From the NCBI GenBank assembly GCA_012728235.1, contig JAAYFL010000016.1:71341-132743 (forward strand): 61,403 nt of DNA. The letters are read 5' to 3'. This document shows positions 18,847 to 26,002 of the stretch, piece by piece. The first letter of the stretch is position 1. Each line of letters begins with the position of its first letter. The stretch is from Synergistaceae bacterium. Lineage in GTDB: Bacteria; Synergistota; Synergistia; Synergistales; Synergistaceae. The notes under the pieces were generated by a model. It ran no database searches, was not told the origin of the DNA, and was given only the letters and a program-made list of their open reading frames with translations. The translations under genes were made by a program, and so were the position numbers.

Positions 18847-19737
18847 ATGTCTAACAATATTCTTTCTCATATTGATTCTTTTATAAACTACTTACAAGCA
18901 AGAGGTCGTTCTGAGAACACACTTGTCAATTATTCTGTGGACCTAAAGCAATTTTCAGAATATTTAGAAAAGCAAGGTATAGGCGACATAAAAGATATAG
19001 ACTTAGAAGCAGTAAGGATTTTCTTAAGCAATATAATAGGCATCGGAATTTCAAAAACATCTGCTGCTAGGAAACTTTCGGCAGTTAGAGGGTTCCTAAA
19101 ATGGCTCACTATAAGAGGGTTTTTATCATCAAATCCTGCAGCACCTCTGAAAGGACCGAAATTACCTTCTTCTTTGCCCAGGGCCCTTTCATATGAGGAT
19201 ACAGATAGACTTTTAACAGAAGGGCCAAGCTTGGGCAAAAATTATGATAGGGATAGGTTAATTCTCGAGCTTATGTATGGTTCCGGTCTGAGAGTTTCTG
19301 AATTGGTTGAATTAAATTGGGAAATGATTGATCTGGAGACAAGGACTCTTCGAATTATGGGTAAGGGTTCGAAAGAAAGGATAGTTCCTTTTAGTAAGAA
19401 AACATTGGGTTTGTTAGAAGATTGGTCTCTAATAAACAACACGACACAAAAAGGCCCTTTGTTTACATCAAAAAAAAGCAACGCAGAAAGATTAACAGTA
19501 AGAACGGTGCACAGAGTTGTCTTACGTTCAGCTACTAAAATTGGTCTGCATGGGGTATCACCTCATACGTTAAGACATTGTTTCGCAACACACATGCTTG
19601 AAAACGGAGCTCCGCTTCGAATCATTCAGGAGCTTTTAGGACATGAGAGCATAGCAACAACCCAGAGATACCTTACTATAACTGTTGAAGAGGCGAAGAG
19701 GAGTTATATGTCGGCCCACCCAAGAGCAAATGAATAG
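18847..19737 (+). CDS. xerC: Tyrosine recombinase XerC (CodV-like)
   Basis: This site-specific recombinase resolves chromosome dimers. All catalytic residues are present: R149 (GSGLRVSEL), K173 (MGKGSKERI), H240 and R243 (SPHTLRHCFATH), H266 (LLGHES) and the nucleophile Y275 (TQRYL). The N-terminal SAM-like DNA-binding domain covers residues 1-95, and 296 residues is typical. It lies directly upstream of codY, as codV does in Firmicutes, but without hslV and hslU between them. Confidence 0.95.
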   Translation: MSNNILSHIDSFINYLQARGRSENTLVNYSVDLKQFSEYLEKQGIGDIKDIDLEAVRIFLSNIIGIGISKTSAARKLSAVRGFLKWLTIRGFLSSNPAAPLKGPKLPSSLPRALSYEDTDRLLTEGPSLGKNYDRDRLILELMYGSGLRVSELVELNWEMIDLETRTLRIMGKGSKERIVPFSKKTLGLLEDWSLINNTTQKGPLFTSKKSNAERLTVRTVHRVVLRSATKIGLHGVSPHTLRHCFATHMLENGAPLRIIQELLGHESIATTQRYLTITVEEAKRSYMSAHPRANE

Positions 19738-19763
19738 AACTTAAGGGGATAAGGGGGATTTTT

Positions 19764-20612
19764 ATGGAGACGCCAAAGGAATTAATGGAAGCACGGCCAA
19801 AAATAGATAGCCCAGCAGCGATGCAAGATCTTTTGGAGAAAACCAGGATTGTAGGGCGGGTTTTACAATCAAACAAAAATGTAGGTGCACCTGATTATCC
19901 TAAACTTGCAAGGCTTATGTCCGATTTATCCGTAGCTAATGTTTATGTAATGAGTAAGGACGGAACTTTGTTAGGATATGCTTGGATTAGTGAATATAAC
20001 TGTTCTATTATGAATGACATCCTCTTAGCAGAATCAATGCCTAAATCCTACGTATATAAAATGAATAATATACAAGAATCTGTTTTAAACTACACAGATC
20101 ATGGATTATGTGCATATGCAGATCAACCTTGTACTTATTCAAATAAAAATGTTCTTATAGTGCCGATTAATGGTTCCGGTGAACGTCTCGGCACTTTGAT
20201 ATTAGCACGGTTTGGCCATCAGTTTGACACTAGAGATCTTGTTTTAGCTGAGTATCTCTCTACTGTATTTGCGCTTGAAATTTTAAATGACAGAGGGCGC
20301 CTAATAGAGAAACATAGTAGAGAGCTTCTTGTTGTCCAGATGGCAATGAAAGTTCTTTCATATTCAGAGATTGAGTCAATTCGACACTTGTTAAAAGAGT
20401 TGGGTGCTACCGAAGGGGTTATCGTTGCCAGTAAAATAGCAGATAGAGTTGGTGTTACCAGAAGTGTAATTGTAAATGCATTAAGAAAATTAGGTAGTGC
20501 CGGCATACTTGAAAGCAGCAGTTTGGGTATGAAGGGAACGTATATAAAAGTTATCAATCCCTTATTTCTTGAAGAATTAGGAGTCGTTTTTGAAAATAAA
20601 AGGAGAATATGA
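19764..20612 (+). CDS. codY: CodY-type global nutrient regulator
   Basis: CodY represses stationary-phase and amino-acid genes when branched-chain amino acids (and GTP in some species) are abundant. The N-terminal GAF domain spans about residues 20-170. The C-terminal winged helix carries the nearly invariant DNA-binding stretch ASKIADRVGVTRSVIVNALR followed by SLGMKGTYIKV. The length is 282 against about 260 in Bacillus, the extra being an N-terminal extension. AAGGGGGAT precedes the ATG. It is flanked by xerC and a response regulator. I saw no clear CodY box in nearby intergenic regions by eye. Confidence 0.93.
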   Translation: METPKELMEARPKIDSPAAMQDLLEKTRIVGRVLQSNKNVGAPDYPKLARLMSDLSVANVYVMSKDGTLLGYAWISEYNCSIMNDILLAESMPKSYVYKMNNIQESVLNYTDHGLCAYADQPCTYSNKNVLIVPINGSGERLGTLILARFGHQFDTRDLVLAEYLSTVFALEILNDRGRLIEKHSRELLVVQMAMKVLSYSEIESIRHLLKELGATEGVIVASKIADRVGVTRSVIVNALRKLGSAGILESSSLGMKGTYIKVINPLFLEELGVVFENKRRI

Positions 20613-20977
20613 TGAATAAAAAAATTTTAATAGCGGAAGCATCTGCTCATAATAGAAATGTTCTTAAGGAAATTCTTTCGCAAAATTCTTATGAGGTTGT
20701 TGGAGAAGCAACAAGTATAGAAGAAGCTCTGGATAAAATTAAAGTGTTATCTCCTGATATTTTAATATTGGACATGTTACTGCCTGGGATAAACGGAGTC
20801 GATTGCATAAAGTCGTTCAAATCCGTACAATCAGAAATTGATATAATTTTGTTGAGTATATTGGGACAACAGGAGATGGTCCTAGAAGGAATAGTAGCTG
20901 GTGCTAAAGATTTTCTTATAAAACCATTTCAGACTGATGACGTAAATCTTGTCCTAAAAAAAATATGTATTAAATAA
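20609..20977 (+). CDS. Stand-alone CheY-like receiver domain protein
   Basis: This 122-residue single receiver domain has the phospho-acceptor D55 (ILILDMLLPG), S83 in place of the usual Thr/Ser switch residue, and K105 (LIKPF). The N-terminal acidic pair (normally DD) reads E10-A11, so one metal-binding acid is missing. No output domain is present. It overlaps codY by 4 bases (ATGA), so the two are translated together. No histidine kinase is nearby. The receiver is probably real, but its phosphorylation may be altered. Confidence 0.88.
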   Translation: MMNKKILIAEASAHNRNVLKEILSQNSYEVVGEATSIEEALDKIKVLSPDILILDMLLPGINGVDCIKSFKSVQSEIDIILLSILGQQEMVLEGIVAGAKDFLIKPFQTDDVNLVLKKICIK

Positions 20978-21086
20978 AAAAACATTATAAATTGTGTCAA
21001 ACGTGTTTTTATATGGTAAAATCCAACGTTGACAGTAAAATGATTTTTTTAAAAACAAAGATAAAATTTGGAGGTTTGAACCGCAA

Positions 21087-21509
21087 ATGGAAGAAAAATC
21101 GTCAACAGTTGTAGTTGGTGACGTCCTCACAGGAACAGTTGAGCATATAGCTCCATACGGGGCTTTTGTGAGGCTTGAATCTGGTCAAAAAGCAATGATT
21201 CATATTTCAGAACTTTCTCACGGGTACGTAAAAAAAGTTGAAGACATTCTTGAAATAGGACAAAAAATAAAAGCAAAAGTCATAAAAATAGATGAAAAAA
21301 ATAGAATTGACCTTTCAATGAAGATAGCTCAGCAAAAAGAAACAGAACCCGTTGTTCCGCAGCAGAGAGAGGAAGATTTTGAAAAAAAATTAAGCAACTT
21401 CTTAAAGTTTAGCGATGAAAAAATGGCTGATTTAAATAACAAAATAAAAGATTCTCGTGGAACGAAACGACGCGGAGGGGGAAGCGTTTCTGCTAAAAAA
21501 CCTAATTAA
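21087..21509 (+). CDS. S1-domain RNA-binding protein
   Basis: Residues 8-80 form an S1/OB-fold domain (VGDVLTGTVEHIAPYGAFVRL, MIHISELSHGYV, GQKIKAKVIKIDEKNRIDLSMK). A charged tail ending in a basic, glycine-rich segment (GTKRRGGGSVSAKK) follows. It resembles YugI/GSP13-type general-stress or ribosome-associated proteins. GGAGG is upstream of the ATG. It is followed directly by the DUF501 gene. Confidence 0.88.
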   Translation: MEEKSSTVVVGDVLTGTVEHIAPYGAFVRLESGQKAMIHISELSHGYVKKVEDILEIGQKIKAKVIKIDEKNRIDLSMKIAQQKETEPVVPQQREEDFEKKLSNFLKFSDEKMADLNNKIKDSRGTKRRGGGSVSAKKPN

Positions 21510-22127
21510 ATGAATTCTAAAAACGAGAGCTCTTATTATTGTCCAGGAGAATCTTGTTCAATTCATTGGACTCCCTTAACCCAAAATGATCACAAAATTC
21601 TTTTAAAGCAAAATAGGGGACGTAATTTTCATTTGTCTTACATTGTTGCGGTTGCAAAACGTTGTACTTTTGGCTATCCACAAGTATTAGTTTGTAGTCC
21701 TTTACCTTTAGAAAAAATCCTATTTCCCACGGTCTTTTGGTTGACATGTCCATTCTTAATAAAAAAATGTGGGAGGCTTGAATCTGCTAAGCAGATTAGT
21801 AATTTGGAAGAAATATTCCGAAGCAAGCCAAAGGAAGTAGAAGAGTGGCATAAAGCCTATTCTAGTTTACGAGAGAAGCTTATAACCATAAAGCCCATAA
21901 ATAGTACTAGTAGTACGAAAAAAATACCAGATAAGGCAATGGAATATTTACTCAGTAAAGGGGTTGGAGGAATAGACGTTAAACACGCTCCTTTTGCAGT
22001 AAAGTGCCTTCACTTACAAGTGGCTACATGGCTAGGTATGAGGAAACACCCTGCTGCTCAATGGTTAAACGATAAAATTGGAGTTTTAGAATGTGCGGAA
22101 GCTTTTTGTGACCCGAATAAATTATGA
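21510..22127 (+). CDS. DUF501 family protein
   Basis: The core (LSYIVAVAKRCTFGYPQVLV, TVFWLTCPFLIKKCGRLES, GVGGIDVKHAPFAVKCLHLQ) matches the DUF501 family, whose function is unknown. The length of 205 includes about 30 extra N-terminal residues. Conserved Cys and His (CLHLQVATWLG) could bind metal; this is inference. Its ATG abuts the S1 gene stop and has no clear ribosome site, so coupled translation is likely. Confidence 0.82.
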   Translation: MNSKNESSYYCPGESCSIHWTPLTQNDHKILLKQNRGRNFHLSYIVAVAKRCTFGYPQVLVCSPLPLEKILFPTVFWLTCPFLIKKCGRLESAKQISNLEEIFRSKPKEVEEWHKAYSSLREKLITIKPINSTSSTKKIPDKAMEYLLSKGVGGIDVKHAPFAVKCLHLQVATWLGMRKHPAAQWLNDKIGVLECAEAFCDPNKL

Positions 22128-22153
22128 AAAACTTTAAATTTTTGACTAAACTA

Positions 22154-22181
22154 TTGACATTTTTGCAATAAACTGTAGAAT
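22154..22181 (+). promoter_or_regulatory. Promoter of the tRNA-Lys-Glu-Thr operon
   Basis: The consensus TTGACA (22154-22159), a 16-base spacer and TAGAAT (22176-22181) predict a start near 22188, 15 bases before tRNA-Lys. It is one of the best promoter matches in the window. Confidence 0.82.
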
Positions 22182-22202
22182 TACCCATCGTGTAGTTAGC
22201 GT

Positions 22203-22278
22203 GAGCCGTTAGCTCAGTCGGCAGAGCACCGGACTTTTAATCCGGGTGTCTCGGGTTCAAGTCCCGAACGGCTCACCA
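22203..22278 (+). tRNA. tRNA-Lys (TTT)
   Basis: The acceptor stem GAGCCGT pairs with ACGGCTC. The anticodon loop CTTTTAA gives TTT, which reads AAA and AAG. The T arm is GGGTTCAAGTCCC, discriminator A, CCA encoded. The length is 76 bases. It is first of three tRNAs in one transcript. Confidence 0.96.
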
Positions 22279-22285
22279 TTTACGC

Positions 22286-22361
22286 GGTCCCATCGTCCAG
22301 AGGCCTAGGACACCGCCCTTTCACGGCGAAAACAGGGGTTCGAATCCCCTTGGGACCGCCA
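22286..22361 (+). tRNA. tRNA-Glu (TTC)
   Basis: The acceptor GGTCCCA pairs with TGGGACC, discriminator G, CCA encoded; the layout matches E. coli tRNA-Glu. The anticodon loop is CTTTCAC (TTC). The anticodon stem 27-31 CCGCC faces 39-43 GGCGA, leaving a C27-A43 mismatch where homologues have C-G. It lies 7 bases after tRNA-Lys. Confidence 0.95.
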
Positions 22362-22370
22362 AATTATTCT

Positions 22371-22446
22371 GCCAGCGTAGCTCAGTTGGTAGAGCAGCGC
22401 ACTCGTAATGCGCAGGTCTCCGGTCCGAGTCCGGACGCTGGCTCCA
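22371..22446 (+). tRNA. tRNA-Thr (CGT)
   Basis: The acceptor GCCAGCG pairs with CGCTGGC. The anticodon loop CTCGTAA gives CGT (reads ACG). The discriminator is T (U73), and CCA is encoded. The U73 matters for the T-box at 54.9 kb, whose TGGA bulge can pair with UCCA. It is last in the tRNA operon, before a strong terminator. Confidence 0.96.
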
Positions 22447-22455
22447 GTGATAATT

Positions 22456-22492
22456 AAGGTCTCCGATTATTATATCGGGGATCTTTTTTTTT
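22456..22492 (+). terminator. Intrinsic terminator of the tRNA operon
   Basis: The arm AAGGTCTCCGAT (22456-22467) pairs with ATCGGGGATCTT (22474-22485), and a run of nine T follows to 22492. It begins ten bases after tRNA-Thr. Confidence 0.88.
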
Positions 22493-22701
22493 AGAAAAAT
22501 TTATTTATTCTATAAAATATAAATAATAAATTGTATTTATAAAGATTTTTTTCAAACATCTCCCTCGTTATAAACACAGTAGATACAAAGTTAGATTTTG
22601 AGCTCCCTAGAATTAGTTATTTTATAGTTATATATGTTAAAATTGTTTAAAATGCGTGATGAAAAGACTATCAAAACGTTTAGTTGTGGAGATATCACAA
22701 A

Positions 22702-23319
22702 ATGAGCGAAGATCATAACAACGAGCAAACATTAAAAAAAATAAAAGAAAAACATGAAGCAGACTTATGGATGGCTTGTTCTAACGGTGATGATGAAGCT
22801 AGAGAAGAGTTAATACTTTCTTACAGGCCAATGGTTTATTGGCTTGCGAAAAACTACAAGGTTTCATATAGTTCTTATCCAGACATGATACAAGAAGGCA
22901 TGCTGGCACTTATTAAAGCCGTAGATGGTTTTGATATTAGTAGAAATAACCGTTTTTCTACATATGCATATTATAAAATAAAGGGTAGCCTTATAAATTT
23001 TCTACAAAGAGTTGAGGGTAAGGCCCCGGTTCCTGCAGATGAAGTCGCGTTTATAAAAAAGAGCATGAGACAGTCTCTGTTATCCAATGATGCTATATCC
23101 GCCGAATGGAGCGTTGATTTGGAAAAAGCGATAGCAGATTTGTCGAAAAAGGAATCCGATATATTAAAGGCTTTGGTTTTAGACCAAAGGGCTGCAAAAG
23201 AAGTTGCTTCTGAAATAAAAATAGATGTCAGCCATGTATATAGAATACGTAGAAATGCATTATCTAAATTAAGGCAGTGGCTAGAAAATGAGGTGCTAAA
23301 AACCACTTCTACTCCTTAA
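22702..23319 (+). CDS. Sigma-70 family RNA polymerase sigma factor (short, regions 2 and 4)
   Basis: This 205-residue alternative sigma factor has region 2 at about residues 25-100 (LILSYRPMVYWLAKNY, DMIQEGMLALIKAVDGFD, NRFSTYAYYKIKGSLINFL) and region 4 at about 145-200 (LSKKESDILKAL, helix-turn-helix VASEIKIDVSHVYRIRRNAL). Region 3 seems absent or very short. It is nearest to FliA/SigH-like factors but does not match one clearly. ATG 22702 has GGAG 10 bases upstream; an in-frame TTG at 22684 is less likely. A one-membrane-segment protein follows after 49 bases, then the outer-membrane operon. This suggests an envelope-linked regulon (inference). Confidence 0.87.
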   Translation: MSEDHNNEQTLKKIKEKHEADLWMACSNGDDEAREELILSYRPMVYWLAKNYKVSYSSYPDMIQEGMLALIKAVDGFDISRNNRFSTYAYYKIKGSLINFLQRVEGKAPVPADEVAFIKKSMRQSLLSNDAISAEWSVDLEKAIADLSKKESDILKALVLDQRAAKEVASEIKIDVSHVYRIRRNALSKLRQWLENEVLKTTSTP

Positions 23320-23368
23320 CCTGTGATAATGTTATGATTCTTATTCTTTCGGATAGAGGCGACAAATT

Positions 23369-24019
23369 ATGAAAAAGAAAATTATAAGATTGAGGCGTTG
23401 GTTGGATAGACTGTCAAGAGCCTGTGAAGGCAAACAGTGGTCTTCCGCTGTGGCTGCTTCTGATTGTCTAAACGCGGAAGCTCGTGAATTGAGAGAAGAA
23501 TTATATGGAATTCTTATAGAAGATTCACATGATTTTAGATTCCAAAAAATATTATCTACAATACCCTTGCATATAAAAACAATTGGTATAGCTTTGTTGA
23601 TTGTCTCCTTAACTAGTATCCCGATAGCAACAGAATCAGAAAACATGACAGTAGTTTCAAAAGTGTCTAGTGAAAATAGTTTCAATATAAAAAATTTAAG
23701 CTGGTTATCAAAAGAAGAGGCAGAATTGTTGACGGTTTTTCGTTCTAATTTTGCTGAAGGTTCAAGTATGGCATTGACGCCTCTTAAGACAAACGTCAAT
23801 ACATCTGTTAATCATAAAAATAATGCCAAGCAAAGTGACCAAAAAGAACAGGGAAATAGCAAAGAAGAGTTGTTTGATGACAATCTAAAGAGTAATGCCC
23901 AGGAAAGTAAAAATAAGTCATTTGTAAAAACCACAGTTCAAGATGATTTGCTCTCATTAATACAGGTTGGAGAGAGAGCCTTAAGAGGAGATTCGTTCGG
24001 AATTAAGGTTGTAAAATAA
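23369..24019 (+). CDS. Single-pass membrane protein, candidate anti-sigma factor
   Basis: No family is recognised. The 216-residue protein has a basic, helical cytoplasmic N-terminus (1-69), one membrane segment (about 70-88, IKTIGIALLIVSLTSI), then a hydrophilic, low-complexity outer part rich in Asn, Lys, Gln and Ser. The short C-terminal end VQDDLLSLIQVGERALRG may be helical. Size, topology and position directly after a sigma factor are those of a membrane anti-sigma factor. No zinc-finger (HxxxCxxC) or RskA-type domain is seen, so the role is inferred from context. GAGG precedes the ATG. bamA starts 60 bases later. Confidence 0.62.
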   Translation: MKKKIIRLRRWLDRLSRACEGKQWSSAVAASDCLNAEARELREELYGILIEDSHDFRFQKILSTIPLHIKTIGIALLIVSLTSIPIATESENMTVVSKVSSENSFNIKNLSWLSKEEAELLTVFRSNFAEGSSMALTPLKTNVNTSVNHKNNAKQSDQKEQGNSKEELFDDNLKSNAQESKNKSFVKTTVQDDLLSLIQVGERALRGDSFGIKVVK

Positions 24020-24079
24020 TATTATTACCATAATAATATGTCTAGGAATTAAATAAGATTACCAAGAGGAGTGGTTCGT

Positions 24080-26002
24080 TTGCATCTTCGCCTAAAAGAC
24101 GTTTTTTTGTTAGGTGTACTTTTTTTATTTGTATTTTTTTCAACATCCCAAGCATCTGAAGATGCTATTTTAGGGGAGAATATACGAACGGCACAAAACC
24201 TTGTGCAAACTGATACGGCCAATATCGTTCCTCATGAAAATGAGAGTGTAAAAGCAACCGACACAGATCAACAGGAAATACCTAATCTTCCGGGTCCCAA
24301 AGTGATTTCGATTGAAATTGAAGGAAATAAAGAAGTAGTTACTCAACATATACTTAGTGCTATAACGACGAAGATTGATGAACCAGTAGACGAAGAAAAA
24401 CTTCGTAAAGATGCTGAATCTATATTTGAACTAGGCTTCTTCGCGGCCGCCGATTATAAAGTAAAAGACCAAGACGGAGGAGTGGAAGTTGTTTTTGTTG
24501 TGCAAGAGAACCCTATCGTAGGATCAATAAAATTCGAAGGAAACACGGTATATTCATCAGAGAAACTTTTAGATTTAGTTTTTACAAAACCCGGAATGAT
24601 TTTTAACAGAACATTTTTCCGCAATGATATCCAGAGAATTAAAGAAAAATATCAAAAAGACGGTTATGTAATGGCTAATATCGCTGATGTAAAAATAAGT
24701 GGAAACGAAATAACTGTCATTATAGTAGAGCCAAAAATAGAGCAAATTATTATACAAGGAAATAAAATAACGAAGCAATATGTTGTACGACGGTATATGA
24801 AAATAAAAGAGGGTGAATTATTTAATTCAAATAAACTTCGCCTTACTTTGAATAGGTTACAGGCTGTGGGCTTTTTCAGTGACGTTAATGTCAACTTCGA
24901 ACCAGGTGAAAAGGCGGACGAAGTCATATTGATTTTGACTGTTGAAGAGGGAAAAACTGGTCGCCTTGGATTTAATGTAGCTTATGGAACAGAGAGTGGT
25001 TTTGGTGGCGGGATGAGCTACGAAAACACAAATATTGGAGGAAAGGGTTATAAGCTGGGCACAGGATTTGAGTTGGGTAACAGATCAGAATATTGGATAA
25101 CTTATGAGCAACCCTATATGAGCGGCAAGGTTACAGCTTGGAGAGTAGGAGCCTATAAGCGAGCCTGGAATAATTTGGGTTACTACATTAAGGGAAATAC
25201 CTATCCCGATGGATTCAAGTATGACAGGGATAAAAAAGGAGCCTATTACGGATTTGGTCGTAAATTTAGTGACACTTCAAAATATAACTGGTACTTTACG
25301 CTGGACTGGCATACTGTTGAAAATGTCCCTACTGACGGATTGATTTTCGATGATGTCAAGGACAGAATAAATGATAAGGGAAGAAGGGTAATTGATGACC
25401 TGGGTGAAGGTGATTATTACTCGGGATTACTATCTTTCCGCCGACTAAACATAGATGAATACCTTCCTTATAGTAAGGGAGATGTTCAGATTCTGAACCT
25501 CCAGTATGGCAGAGCAACTGTAAATAAAAAGGATTTTAATTATTTTAAATATTGGCTAGAAACCAAATACTATTTGCCGGTAGGGCACTTATTTAAAAAC
25601 TTCTTTGAGTCTTCTATTTTTACAAATACTCAAGACAGACCACCGATGTTTGCAGCTAGATTGATGCTCGGTTCGGCTTCTGGTGATGTCCCTTACGAAG
25701 AAATGTATGCAATAGGCGGAGATACAACTTTACGTGGTTATAAAGATGAAGAGTTTCGTGGTGAAGACATGCTGCTTGCTAATTTAGAGCTGCGAATTCC
25801 AATAGAGAAAGCCTTTGGATTTGTCGTATTCTATGATATTGGTAGATCTTGGCGCAGAGATACAAATATAAGCTTGGGAAGTGATATAGGGTCTGCTCCA
25901 GGGTTTGGTGTTCGTTTAAATACGCCTCTTGGCAATATGCGTCTTGATTACGCTTCTGGCAGTGAAGACAGGTTCCATTTTGGTTTTGGAGAATTATTTT
26001 AG
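24080..26002 (+). CDS. bamA: Outer membrane protein assembly factor BamA (Omp85)
   Basis: BamA inserts beta-barrel proteins into the outer membrane. A signal peptide is followed by an acidic spacer, then about three POTRA repeats (beginning near VISIEIEGNKEVV, VGSIKFEGNTVYS and IEQIIIQGNKITK). The Bac_surface_Ag barrel follows, with GGDTTLRGYKDEEF (L6-type loop) and an end in GFGELF with terminal Phe. E. coli BamA has five POTRA domains. TTG 24080 is chosen because AAGAGGAG lies 8 bases upstream; GTG 24071 overlaps that site. It heads the run bamA to lptF/G. Confidence 0.94.
   Translation: MHLRLKDVFLLGVLFLFVFFSTSQASEDAILGENIRTAQNLVQTDTANIVPHENESVKATDTDQQEIPNLPGPKVISIEIEGNKEVVTQHILSAITTKIDEPVDEEKLRKDAESIFELGFFAAADYKVKDQDGGVEVVFVVQENPIVGSIKFEGNTVYSSEKLLDLVFTKPGMIFNRTFFRNDIQRIKEKYQKDGYVMANIADVKISGNEITVIIVEPKIEQIIIQGNKITKQYVVRRYMKIKEGELFNSNKLRLTLNRLQAVGFFSDVNVNFEPGEKADEVILILTVEEGKTGRLGFNVAYGTESGFGGGMSYENTNIGGKGYKLGTGFELGNRSEYWITYEQPYMSGKVTAWRVGAYKRAWNNLGYYIKGNTYPDGFKYDRDKKGAYYGFGRKFSDTSKYNWYFTLDWHTVENVPTDGLIFDDVKDRINDKGRRVIDDLGEGDYYSGLLSFRRLNIDEYLPYSKGDVQILNLQYGRATVNKKDFNYFKYWLETKYYLPVGHLFKNFFESSIFTNTQDRPPMFAARLMLGSASGDVPYEEMYAIGGDTTLRGYKDEEFRGEDMLLANLELRIPIEKAFGFVVFYDIGRSWRRDTNISLGSDIGSAPGFGVRLNTPLGNMRLDYASGSEDRFHFGFGELF

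Noticed and set aside
22284-22361. tRNA-Glu starting at GCGGTCC (22284)
   Set aside because: That register leaves no encoded CCA; starting at 22286 gives a GGTCCCA/TGGGACC acceptor stem, G73 and CCA, as in E. coli tRNA-Glu.
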